DNA of 14,094 bases. Source: JAVBMP01 sp031552315 (GTDB taxonomy: Bacteria > Desulfobacterota > Desulfovibrionia > Desulfovibrionales > Desulfovibrionaceae). This document shows, one piece after another, positions 1 to 6,936 of this stretch. The stretch covers positions 1 through 14,094 of the forward strand of contig JAVBMP010000040.1 of NCBI GenBank assembly GCA_031552315.1. The letters run 5' to 3'. Numbering within the stretch: position 1 is the stretch's first letter; the number at the start of each line of letters is the position of its first letter. Below the pieces are notes generated by a model. The model searched no databases. It was given only the letters and a program-made list of their open reading frames with translations, and had not been told where the DNA came from. The translations under genes and the position numbers were made by a program.

Positions 1-20
1 GGGCAAAAGTGCCGTTGTGC
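1..20 (+). repeat. Partial copy of the right end of the dispersed element
   Basis: Positions 1-20 match 13924-13943 at 18 of 20 bases. Identity stops exactly at the base where the stop codon of the dsbA-like gene begins on the other strand. Any longer copy lies outside the window. Confidence 0.5.
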
Positions 21-856
21 TAGCGTTTGTCGTTCATGGCCTGGTTAATGGCCCTTACAAAAACTTCTTCCGGGAAAGCGCCGGGAATGGAGCGCCCGTT
101 CACAAAAAAGTTGGGGGTGCCTTCCACGCCGTTTTCTTTGGCTTCATTGAAGTCTTCATCAAGCAATCTGGAAAGGCGCGCGCTTTTTTTGTCTTGTTGC
201 AGGCGCTTGTTGTCCAGCCCCACCTGGGCGGTGGCCACGTCAATGTATTGTTCGCCTTCACCCAGCAATTTTTCCTGATTTTCAAAAAGCAGGTGATAAA
301 GCGCCCAGCCTTTTTCCTGGCTTTGTTCAAAGGCGGCCAGCAAGGTCAGGGCCGCTTCCCGCGCCAGCGGGCGTTCTTTGAACACAAACGGTTTGAAAAC
401 AAAGAATATTTTGCCCGGGTAGTTTTGCAGCACCTGGTTCAGCACCGTTTCCGCCTGGCGGCAGTGGGTGCAGGTCAGGTCCGAATAGGCCACAATGGTA
501 ACCGGGGCGTCCGGGTTGCCAAGGGTAGGGCGGCCTTTTATCTGGAAGCTGCGCGGGGTGGCAAGGTCTTTTTCCCACTGGGTATAAAGCATTTTTATGC
601 GGCGCTGGGTGCCGCCCTGCTGGGCTATTTCCAGCACCATCTCGCTGTTGTCGCGCAGTACGTTAAGCACAAGATCCGGGTGTTCCGCAAGTATTTTGCG
701 TATGGCTTCCACCTGGGCTTTTTGATCGGCATTGTTTTGATCCGGCGCGGTTTCCGCTGCCTGGGCCTTATGGCTGTAGGCCGGGGCCAGGAAAAGCAGG
801 GCGCTTAAAAAAGCGCAAGCGGCGGCGGAACAAAATTGGTTAATCTTTTTTTGCAT
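20..856 (-). CDS. Secreted DsbA/DsbG-like thiol:disulfide oxidoreductase
   Basis: A 278-aa thioredoxin-fold protein predicted to form, break or isomerise disulfide bonds in periplasmic proteins. An N-terminal signal peptide is visible: KK near the start, a hydrophobic core at about residues 9-26, and a likely cleavage after AQA at residue 33. A helical segment (about 45-100) precedes the catalytic domain. The redox motif is CTHC (C129-C132) and the cis-proline loop is GTP at 246-248 before NFFVNGR. The reading frame is open further upstream, but I chose the ATG at 856 because it sits directly before the signal peptide. No strong Shine-Dalgarno supports either this start or the ATG at 886. The gene overlaps the 3' end of clpX by 17 nt, so it is probably the last gene of the tig-clpP-clpX transcript. 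The CTHC dipeptide does not by itself separate oxidase from isomerase, so I give no dsb letter. Confidence 0.88.
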   Translation of the reverse strand: MQKKINQFCSAAACAFLSALLFLAPAYSHKAQAAETAPDQNNADQKAQVEAIRKILAEHPDLVLNVLRDNSEMVLEIAQQGGTQRRIKMLYTQWEKDLATPRSFQIKGRPTLGNPDAPVTIVAYSDLTCTHCRQAETVLNQVLQNYPGKIFFVFKPFVFKERPLAREAALTLLAAFEQSQEKGWALYHLLFENQEKLLGEGEQYIDVATAQVGLDNKRLQQDKKSARLSRLLDEDFNEAKENGVEGTPNFFVNGRSIPGAFPEEVFVRAINQAMNDKR

Positions 857-2213
857 TGCTGGGCCTTTTTTTTCTGAACTGGGCATCGTCTTCATGATTG
901 TGATTATGGGTGGAACCGTGCGCATTTTCCGGGTATTCAGCATCTTCAGATGCATCGGCTGTTCTGAGCTGGTTTTCCGCGTCATCCGCCGGTATATAAA
1001 TAGGTTCCAGCCCTTTTTCAATAACCGCCGCATTGATGATGCATTCTTTTATGTCCTTGCGTTCCGGCAGGTGGTACATAATATCCAGCATGGCGCTTTC
1101 CATCACGTTGCGCAGGCCGCGCGCCCCGGTTTTGCGTTCCGTGGCTTTGGCGGCAATGGCCTGAAGGGCGTCTTGCGTGAAGGCAAGTTCCACATTGTCA
1201 ATGGAAAACAGTTTTTGATACTGTTTTACCAGGGCGTTTTTCGGTTCAGTAAGTACGCGGATAAGGTCTGATTCATCCAGTTCTTCCACGTAGGTTACAA
1301 CCGGGATACGGCCAACAAATTCGGGGATAAGGCCGAATTTGACCAGGTCGTTGGGGTGAACGCGGGACAAGGGGTTGCCGTTGGCTTCCGCGTTTTCTAT
1401 TTTGGCCCCAAAGCCCATTGAACGGCCCCGGCTGCGCTGTTCCACAATTTTATCCAGCCCTATGAAGGCCCCGCCCAGGATGAAGAGAATATTTTCCGTA
1501 TTCAGGCGGATATATTCCTGTTGCGGGTGCTTGCGTCCGCCTTTGGGCGGGATATTGGCTTCCGTGCCTTCAATTATCTTCAAAAGCGCCTGTTGCACCC
1601 CTTCGCCGGAAACATCGCGGGTAATGGACGGGCTGTCACCCTTGCGGGAAATTTTGTCTATTTCATCGATGTAGATTATGCCCTTGCTGGCCGCTTCCAG
1701 GTTGTAGTCGGCATTTTGCACCAACTGCACCAGAATGTTTTCCACATCTTCGCCAACGTAGCCGGCTTCTGTAAGGGTTGTGGCGTCCGCAATGGCAAAG
1801 GGCACCTTAAGCACGCGGGCCAGGGTTTTGGCAAGCAGGGTTTTGCCGCTGCCTGAAGGCCCGGCCAGCAGGATGTTGCTTTTTTCCAGTTCAACATCCG
1901 TGCCCAGTTCCTCACTGAAAAACACGCGCTTGTAGTGGTTGTGCACCGCTACGGAAAGAATTTTTTTGGCCTGGTTTTGTCCTATGACGTATTCATCAAG
2001 CCGGGCCTTGATTTCCGCCGGGGAAAGCAATTTGCCGGCGTCATGCAGTTCAGATTTTGTGGCTTCTACCATAAGGTCAGAGCAGCTTCTGATGCAGGAA
2101 TCGCAGATGAAGGTGTTTTCATCCGCCCCGGCCACCAGGCGGCGGGCCTTTGCTTCGGTTTTGCCGCAGAAAGAGCAAGATTTCAGACCGGAAGTGTCGT
2201 TGTTTTTAGCCAT
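840..2213 (-). CDS. clpX: ATP-dependent Clp protease ATP-binding subunit ClpX
   Basis: A 457-aa AAA+ unfoldase that recognises tagged proteins, unfolds them and feeds them to ClpP. The N-terminal zinc-binding domain has C13, C16, C37 and C40. Walker A GPSGSGKT is at 118-125, pore-loop GYVGED at 151-156, Walker B/DEID around 179-187, and the RKH substrate loop at 227-229. The ClpP-docking loop reads MGF (266-268) where IGF or LGF is usual, a conservative change. The sensor-2 GARG motif lies near the C-terminus. The start is fixed by AAGGA about 8 nt upstream. The protein is about 30 residues longer than E. coli ClpX (424 aa). The extra tail is acidic, then His/Asn-rich (HNHNHEDD), then basic, and its last codons overlap the dsbA-like gene. 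clpX follows clpP by 85 nt containing a strong hairpin. Confidence 0.98.
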   Translation of the reverse strand: MAKNNDTSGLKSCSFCGKTEAKARRLVAGADENTFICDSCIRSCSDLMVEATKSELHDAGKLLSPAEIKARLDEYVIGQNQAKKILSVAVHNHYKRVFFSEELGTDVELEKSNILLAGPSGSGKTLLAKTLARVLKVPFAIADATTLTEAGYVGEDVENILVQLVQNADYNLEAASKGIIYIDEIDKISRKGDSPSITRDVSGEGVQQALLKIIEGTEANIPPKGGRKHPQQEYIRLNTENILFILGGAFIGLDKIVEQRSRGRSMGFGAKIENAEANGNPLSRVHPNDLVKFGLIPEFVGRIPVVTYVEELDESDLIRVLTEPKNALVKQYQKLFSIDNVELAFTQDALQAIAAKATERKTGARGLRNVMESAMLDIMYHLPERKDIKECIINAAVIEKGLEPIYIPADDAENQLRTADASEDAEYPENAHGSTHNHNHEDDAQFRKKRPSNAKKD

Positions 2214-2254
2214 CAGGCGTCCTTAAAAAAATGATAAAAATGGTATGGCGGGCC

Positions 2255-2290
2255 GGCCGGGGCGATTCGGTTTGGGGAACCGCCCCGGCC
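2255..2290 (-). promoter_or_regulatory. Intercistronic hairpin between clpP and clpX
   Basis: A perfect 10-bp inverted repeat (2255-2264 and 2281-2290) with a 16-nt loop, extended by three more possible pairs (TTC/GAA) after one mismatch. In the minus-strand mRNA it lies 8 nt after the clpP stop codon and about 40 nt before the clpX start. No U-run follows the stem directly; the nearest T-rich stretch is over 15 nt further on. It therefore looks less like a full terminator than an mRNA processing or stability element, or a partial attenuator lowering clpX relative to clpP. The structure is seen; the role is inferred. Confidence 0.55.
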
Positions 2291-2298
2291 AGGGCCGC

Positions 2299-2901
2299 TT
2301 AATCCTGTTTCAGGTTAAGGTCGTTGCGGGAACGCAGCACCCGGTCAATAAGGCCGAAGGCCGCGGCTTCTTCCGCGCCCATGAAGTTGTCGCGTTCCGT
2401 GCCGGCGGCCACTATGTCAAAGGGCTGGTGGCAGTGGTCGGCCAGGATTTGGTTAAGCCGTTCCTTCAGGCGCAGCACTTCGCGGGCGTGAATGTCAATA
2501 TCTGTGGCCTGGCCGCGAAACCCGCCGGAAGGCTGGTGAATCATTATGCGGCTGTTGGGCAGGGCATAGCGCATGCCCGGCGCGCCCGCCGCCAGCAGTA
2601 AAGCGCCCATGCTGGCCGCCTGGCCCATGCACAGGGTGGCGACAGGGGAACTTATGTACTGCATGGTGTCATAAATAGCCATGCCGGCTGTGACAACGCC
2701 GCCCGGCGAATTGATGTAAAGATAGATTTCTTTTTCCGGATCTTCAGATTCCAGAAAAAGCAACTGGGCGCAAACCAGCGAGGCCACATGGTCGTCTATG
2801 GCTTCGCCAAGCAGAACGATGCGGTCTTTCAACAGGCGGGAATAAATGTCGTAAGCCCGTTCAACCCGGCCCGTTGTTTCTATAACCATAGGTATTGGCA
2901 T
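2299..2901 (-). CDS. clpP: ATP-dependent Clp protease proteolytic subunit ClpP
   Basis: A 200-aa serine peptidase subunit that assembles into the double-heptameric ClpP barrel and degrades proteins delivered by ClpX. The catalytic triad is visible at the classical mature-E. coli numbering: S97 in GQAASMGA, H122 in MIHQPSGG, and D171 in TERDNF. The oxyanion-hole glycines (SPGG, 65-68) and the handle-helix segment 130-155 are conserved. Length is normal for a ClpP without a long propeptide. The ATG at 2901 is supported by AAGGA 7 nt upstream; an in-frame ATG at 2889 is less well placed. It lies 42 nt after tig and 85 nt before clpX, a classic trigger factor-ClpP-ClpX arrangement. Confidence 0.98.
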   Translation of the reverse strand: MPIPMVIETTGRVERAYDIYSRLLKDRIVLLGEAIDDHVASLVCAQLLFLESEDPEKEIYLYINSPGGVVTAGMAIYDTMQYISSPVATLCMGQAASMGALLLAAGAPGMRYALPNSRIMIHQPSGGFRGQATDIDIHAREVLRLKERLNQILADHCHQPFDIVAAGTERDNFMGAEEAAAFGLIDRVLRSRNDLNLKQD

Positions 2902-2943
2902 AATATTTCCTTGAAGCTGGCCCGGCAGGCGCCGGCGCTTCGC

Positions 2944-4242
2944 TTATTCTTTGGTTTTCACATTGGCCTTGGCGTAAATGAAGTTCATTACCTTGTCAAA
3001 GAGCAGGCGGTCTTTAAGCGGCATGACAAGATCCCTTTGCTCATATTCATCGCGCACGGACTGGTAGTCGCGTTCCATCTGGCGGGCCATGGCGTTGATG
3101 TAGTTGTCCACTTCACCGTCATGCACCTTGATGTTTTCCTTGCTGGCCACGCGCATGGCAAAAAGCTGTTTGCGGCAGAAGCGTTCCGCTTCATCATGGG
3201 CGTCTTTTTCCAGCTGTTCCTCTGTGCGGCCCATGGCTTCAAAGCTTTGCTTGGTCTGGTTCATGCGTTCTTTGATGTCGGCTATGATGAACGTTGTATA
3301 GCGTTCCACCATACCGGCGGGCAGGGGAATTTCCACCCCTTCCACCAGTTTTTCCAGCAGGGCTTCTTGCGCGGCGTTACGCGCGTCTGTGGAGCGCTGT
3401 TTGGTCATGTGGCCGCGCACATCTTCACGCAGGGCTTCAATATTGGCGAAGTCGCCGCCCATTTGCGCGGCAAATTCGTCATTCAGTTCCGGCAGCTTCA
3501 GGTCAAACAGGGCGGTGAGCTTTATTTTGAGGTTGACAGTTTTACCGGCCAGGCGCTGATCGGGGAAGCTTTCCGGGAAGGTGACCTTGTCTTCGCCTTC
3601 TTCACCGGAAGTGATGGTGCGCAGCAAATCGTCAAAGGCTTCCAGGGCCTTGCCTTCACCAACAACCAGCTGCATGTTCTGGGCCTTCAGTCCGGGAACA
3701 GGTTCACCATTTTCATCTGTGGCGCTGAAGTCTATAAGGGCCAGGTCGCCATCCACCGGCTTGCGCGGGGCTTCAACCTGAACCGGGGTAGCCATGCGTT
3801 TGCGCAGGTTTTCCAACAGCAGATCCACTTCGGCGTCGCTTACTTCAACCTTGGGCTGTTCCGCATCCACGCCAAGATATTCCGGCAGGTCAAATTCCGG
3901 CACATAGTAAAAGGAAAAGCCATAGGAAAAATCTTTGCCGCGGGCCAGGGCCTCGCCGCTGTTGGCAAAGTCCAGTTTGGTCACCGGTTCCAGCTTCAGT
4001 TCTTCAAGCGCTTCCTTGACGTGTTTATCTATAAGTTCGAAGGTGCTTTCCATATAAATGCTGTGCTGGTACTGCTTTTCAACCATTTTAGCCGGCACCT
4101 TGCCCTTGCGGAAACCCGGGACAGACACGGAAGAGCGGTAACGGTTGATGGTGGAATCCAGCGCCGCGTCAACAGTGGCGGCAGGCAGGGTAATGGTAAC
4201 GCTTTTCTGGTACGGGGCCAGGTCTTCGGCTTTATATTGCAT
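2944..4242 (-). CDS. tig: Trigger factor, ribosome-associated chaperone
   Basis: A 432-aa chaperone that docks at the ribosomal exit tunnel and shields nascent chains. The ribosome-binding signature GFRKGKVP is at residues 43-50 of the N-terminal domain. A central FKBP-type peptidyl-prolyl isomerase domain spans roughly 150-245, followed by the helical SurA-like C-terminal arms to the end. Length matches E. coli trigger factor (432 aa). The start has a textbook Shine-Dalgarno (AGGAGGA, 4251-4257) and a strong sigma70-like promoter upstream, so this gene is the first of the tig-clpP-clpX-dsbA-like unit. Coupling the chaperone with the ClpXP protease is common in proteobacteria. Confidence 0.97.
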   Translation of the reverse strand: MQYKAEDLAPYQKSVTITLPAATVDAALDSTINRYRSSVSVPGFRKGKVPAKMVEKQYQHSIYMESTFELIDKHVKEALEELKLEPVTKLDFANSGEALARGKDFSYGFSFYYVPEFDLPEYLGVDAEQPKVEVSDAEVDLLLENLRKRMATPVQVEAPRKPVDGDLALIDFSATDENGEPVPGLKAQNMQLVVGEGKALEAFDDLLRTITSGEEGEDKVTFPESFPDQRLAGKTVNLKIKLTALFDLKLPELNDEFAAQMGGDFANIEALREDVRGHMTKQRSTDARNAAQEALLEKLVEGVEIPLPAGMVERYTTFIIADIKERMNQTKQSFEAMGRTEEQLEKDAHDEAERFCRKQLFAMRVASKENIKVHDGEVDNYINAMARQMERDYQSVRDEYEQRDLVMPLKDRLLFDKVMNFIYAKANVKTKE

Positions 4243-4325
4243 AAAAATTATCCTCCTGAAGGAAAGGGCAGGGATTGTGTGGAGTTATTGCGTGTATCGC
4301 ATTGCCGTTAGCTAAACAAACTCGC

Positions 4326-4354
4326 ATAATAGACGTATTTTTTATTAGCGTCAA
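4326..4354 (-). promoter_or_regulatory. Sigma70-type promoter of the tig-clpP-clpX unit
   Basis: On the minus strand, -35 TTGACG (4349-4354) and -10 TATTAT (4326-4331) are separated by exactly 17 bp. Each box differs from consensus at one position. Transcription would start near 4319, giving a leader of about 75 nt before the tig ATG. Immediately upstream, TTGCA-N6-TGCAA (4361-4376) forms a small dyad that could be an activator or repressor site. Confidence 0.8.
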
Positions 4355-4390
4355 TGGAATTTGCAAGGCGATGCAAGTTTTGCCGCGCCT

Positions 4391-6328
4391 TTATTTGCCG
4401 CCGGTATTTCCATGGCACTTCCACAGTTTGGCGAAGCGCTGTTCCAGCCCGGCCAGTTCCGTATTTTGCAGGTCTTGCAGGGCTTGCAGCAGTTTTTCCA
4501 CCTGTGCGGGCAGGGCTTCCAGCGGGCCGCTGTTGTCCAGCAGCAGGTTGCAGGCCGCCAGTTTTTTTTCTTCCGGCCATTGCCAGGCTTCCATGCGCTT
4601 GAACATGTCTTCCCCCCAGCCGCGCGAGCTTTGCAAGAGTTCCCGCCGCAGCTTTTGCGGGCGTTTTATGCCTACAACAAGGGCGGGCTCCGTGGGGGCC
4701 GTGTTGCTTTTGGCCTTGCCATTTTTGGACAGGCTGTTTTTGTCCGGGCTTTTGCCCGGCCAGCTTCGGTTTGGCCCGTTTTCATTTGGCCCATTTTCGT
4801 TTGGCGGGCAGCCTTTTTCCGCCAGCATGCAGGGGCTTTCAAAAAACAGGGGTATTTCCGCAAAGCCGGGGGCATTCCGGATGGTATTCCGGGGGGTATT
4901 CGGAATGATATTTGGGGGGGGATTTTCCCCTTCCTGTTTCGCCCAGAAGCGGGACAGGCGTTCCTCCACCATTGGGTGGATGAAGGCCTCTACCTCGCGG
5001 CGCAGGTCGTCATCTTCATACATGGCGGTGAACAGGGCCTTTTTGTCTACCGGGGCGTTTTGTTCCGGCACAAAGCGTTCACCGTAGCGCCGCTTCAGGA
5101 TGCGCCAGCCTTCGCCGCCCTTTTCATAAAGGCGGGCAACTTCTTTGTCCGCGCTGAATACCGGGTGGCCGCGTTTGGCAAGTTCCGCCAGCACGCTGGA
5201 CTTGCCGGAACCGGGCAGGCCGGTAAGCACCACCCGCTGACGCCTTTGCGTGAAAGAGGCCACGCATTCCAAAAAATCCGGCGGGGGCGGGGCGCAGAAG
5301 CTCATTTCTTTTCCACTTTTTACGATGCCTTTTGGGGCATTTTTTTTGGCGTTTTTTGGGGTGCCTTCCCCAAAATGTTCCGGGGCGCTTTCCGGCCCTG
5401 TTTCCGGGTGCGTGAAATGCAGCTTCCAGGCGTGCAGCATTTGGCGCGGCGCGGCGTTGGCCCCGTGGCGCGCGTCGTTGTAAACCCTGTCGCCCAGAAT
5501 GGGGTGGCCGATGTGGGCCAGGTGCACGCGAATCTGATGCGTGCGCCCGGTGTGGATGCGCACGGCCAAAAGGCTGAAGCGGCCCAGCGGGTCGGCATAC
5601 AGCGTGCGGTATTCTGAAAGCGCTTCCCGCCCGTTTTTTACAACCGCCATGCGGGTTTTGTTGGTGGGGTGGCGGTCTATGGGGGCGTTTATGGCGCTTG
5701 CCGCTTCTTTGGGCACGCCGTGGGCCAGGGCCAGATATTCCTTATGCACGGCGCGTGCCGCAAAGGCTTCCGCCAGCTTCAGGCGGGCGCTTTCCCGCAG
5801 GGCCACCAGCAGAAGGCCGCTGGTGTCTTTATCCAGCCGGTGCACAATGCCGGGGCGTTCCCCTTCCAGGGCGGCCAGTTCCGGAAATTGGGCCAGCAGG
5901 CGGTGCACCAGGGTGCCTTGCGGGCAACTGGGGCAGGGGTGCACGGTAAGCCCGGCGCTTTTGTTCAGCACCAGCAGGGATTCATCCCGGTACAGCACTG
6001 TCAGTTCACCATCTTCGGGCACCAGGGCGTTTTGCGTTTCCGGCAGGTCTATGCAGATAAAGTTTTCCGCCTGTTCCGCTGCCTGTCCAGTTTCCCGCGC
6101 AGCCGGTTTTGGGCCGGGCAGGGGGGCTTTGGGGCTTAGGCAGGGCTGGCCGTTAAGGCTTACCCGGCCTTGCAGGATGATTTTTTTCAGCTTTTCGCGG
6201 GAAAGCCCGGCGTCTTTCAAGGCCCGGCTTAAAAAAACGTCCAGCCTTTCCCCGGCGGCTTCCGGAGGAACGGCAAGACGCAAGGGCGGGTTGGCGGGCG
6301 AAGTGGCTGGGTCTTGCGGGTTTGACAT
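4391..6328 (-). CDS. Fusion of RluD-type 23S rRNA pseudouridine synthase and dephospho-CoA kinase
   Basis: One continuous 645-aa frame holds two enzymes. The N-terminal half is an RluA/RluD-family pseudouridine synthase: S4-like RNA-binding segment about 27-75, catalytic HRLDKDTSG at 163-171 (nucleophile D166), and the conserved GRTHQIRVHLAHIGHPILGD at 261-280. The C-terminal half is a CoaE-type dephospho-CoA kinase, the last step of CoA synthesis: P-loop GLPGSGKS at 370-377, FSADKEVARLY at 391-401, EIPLFFE at 491-497, and the C-terminal WPEEKK...LLLDNSG. A Lys/Pro linker (about 310-345) joins the halves. An Asn/Pro/Gly-rich insertion (about 500-547) interrupts CoaE. The frame extends upstream to 6439, but that start lies in a terminator T-tract and the ATG at 6349 lies inside a dispersed repeat. 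I prefer 6328, with AAAGAG upstream. rluD and coaE are the corresponding separate genes. Confidence 0.9.
   Translation of the reverse strand: MSNPQDPATSPANPPLRLAVPPEAAGERLDVFLSRALKDAGLSREKLKKIILQGRVSLNGQPCLSPKAPLPGPKPAARETGQAAEQAENFICIDLPETQNALVPEDGELTVLYRDESLLVLNKSAGLTVHPCPSCPQGTLVHRLLAQFPELAALEGERPGIVHRLDKDTSGLLLVALRESARLKLAEAFAARAVHKEYLALAHGVPKEAASAINAPIDRHPTNKTRMAVVKNGREALSEYRTLYADPLGRFSLLAVRIHTGRTHQIRVHLAHIGHPILGDRVYNDARHGANAAPRQMLHAWKLHFTHPETGPESAPEHFGEGTPKNAKKNAPKGIVKSGKEMSFCAPPPPDFLECVASFTQRRQRVVLTGLPGSGKSSVLAELAKRGHPVFSADKEVARLYEKGGEGWRILKRRYGERFVPEQNAPVDKKALFTAMYEDDDLRREVEAFIHPMVEERLSRFWAKQEGENPPPNIIPNTPRNTIRNAPGFAEIPLFFESPCMLAEKGCPPNENGPNENGPNRSWPGKSPDKNSLSKNGKAKSNTAPTEPALVVGIKRPQKLRRELLQSSRGWGEDMFKRMEAWQWPEEKKLAACNLLLDNSGPLEALPAQVEKLLQALQDLQNTELAGLEQRFAKLWKCHGNTGGK
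4760..4925 (-). repeat. Short imperfect tandem repeats and a C8 tract inside the CoaE domain
   Basis: On the plus strand, TTTGGCCCGTTTTCA and TTTGGCCCATTTTCG (about 4770-4800) are near-identical 15-nt units followed by a partial third. They encode NENGPNENGPN. A second set around 4870-4915 repeats GGTATTCC-like units and encodes alternating Asn/Pro/Ile residues, ending in eight consecutive G on the plus strand (4914-4921, C8 in the coding strand). All repeats keep the reading frame open. Confidence 0.7.
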
Positions 6329-6342
6329 GGGTTTGCTCTTTA

Positions 6343-6367
6343 AGACCATTGTGCAATGGCCTTTTTT
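6343..6367 (-). repeat. Short dispersed repeat, tail copy
   Basis: The minus strand reads AAAAAAAGGCC, ATTG, CACAATGG. It matches the right end of the element at 13801-13951, with the consensus AAAAAGGCC-R-TTG-YR-CAATGG. It is quasi-palindromic (CCATT/AATGG) and sits about 15 nt upstream of the chosen start of the RluD-CoaE gene. Confidence 0.5.
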
Positions 6368-6430
6368 TGATCTCTCTAAAAAAATATATATTCCGGCAAG
6401 ACGGGTTTCTATCATCAAACGCGGGAATGA

Positions 6431-6483
6431 TAAAGGCAAAACGAGCCAGTTCCAGCATTTGGCTCAATGTTGGAACTGGCTCG
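6431..6483 (-). terminator. Rho-independent terminator after the toxin-antitoxin pair
   Basis: A 13-bp perfect inverted repeat (6442-6454 and 6471-6483) continues inward through a G-U pair and four more pairs, giving an 18-bp stem with a 6-nt loop. On the minus strand it is followed at once by TTTTGCCTTTA. It lies about 115 nt after the antitoxin stop and upstream of the RluD-CoaE start, separating the two units. Confidence 0.82.
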
Positions 6484-6599
6484 GAAAAATTAATTTGCTC
6501 TGTCAAATTGGTATGTTAGTATGCTGATGATATTCCGTCTTATGCCGAGGCTGGAAAAGACGAAATGTGCCTGCCGCCAGCATACGCCGCAACGCTTCC

Positions 6600-6899
6600 C
6601 TAAGCGAACTCGATTGTCAGGCGGAATGGCTTGCCAATAGCATCCGCAGCCTTTATGATTGTATTCAAGGTAATCGCATCATTGTTTGAGTCGAGAAGCC
6701 TGTCAACAGCGACCCGCGATGTATTCATCCTGCGGGCCATTTCCGCCTTGGAAATACCGTCCTTTTTCATTTCCTCGGTAAATGCGGCTGCTATTATTTC
6801 TTTAATCGCATTAGCCCGTACTTCTTCGTAGATGCCTTCTTCTTTCAGAAAATCATCTAAACTCGGGCCAATATGCTTATTTTTCTCTTTCATTTTCAT
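6600..6899 (-). CDS. HigA-like XRE-family antitoxin
   Basis: A small (99 aa) DNA-binding protein predicted to neutralise the toxin encoded just upstream and to repress their shared promoter. The N-terminal part (KHIGPSLDDFLKEEGIYEE, residues 8-26) is a familiar opening for this antitoxin type. A Cro/C1-type helix-turn-helix covers about 49-70 (ISKAEMARRMNTSRVAVDR). The C-terminus is short and ends in a beta-like segment. The frame is open to 7049, but residues upstream of 6899 overlap the toxin gene and do not resemble the family. ATGs at 6899 and 6893 are both plausible and neither has a strong Shine-Dalgarno. It lies 37 nt after the toxin, in toxin-first order as in HigBA-type modules. Confidence 0.85.
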   Translation of the reverse strand: MKMKEKNKHIGPSLDDFLKEEGIYEEVRANAIKEIIAAAFTEEMKKDGISKAEMARRMNTSRVAVDRLLDSNNDAITLNTIIKAADAIGKPFRLTIEFA

Positions 6900-6936
6900 C
6901 TTTAATACCCCATAGCGTGGGGGGGAGGAATGCATC

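Noticed and set aside
2788..4311. A 507-codon plus-strand frame antisense to trigger factor
   Set aside because: It mirrors the codon bias of tig, has no recognisable domain, and tig has a complete domain set with promoter and Shine-Dalgarno.
6343..6370. Plus-strand rho-independent terminator (hairpin followed by seven T)
   Set aside because: No plus-strand gene lies upstream to terminate; the match to the dispersed repeat explains the dyad and the adjacent A/T run.
6329..6439. Upstream starts for the RluD-CoaE gene at 6439, 6415 and 6349
   Set aside because: 6439 lies in the T-tract of the preceding terminator, 6349 lies inside a dispersed repeat, and the extra residues do not resemble an S4-domain leader.
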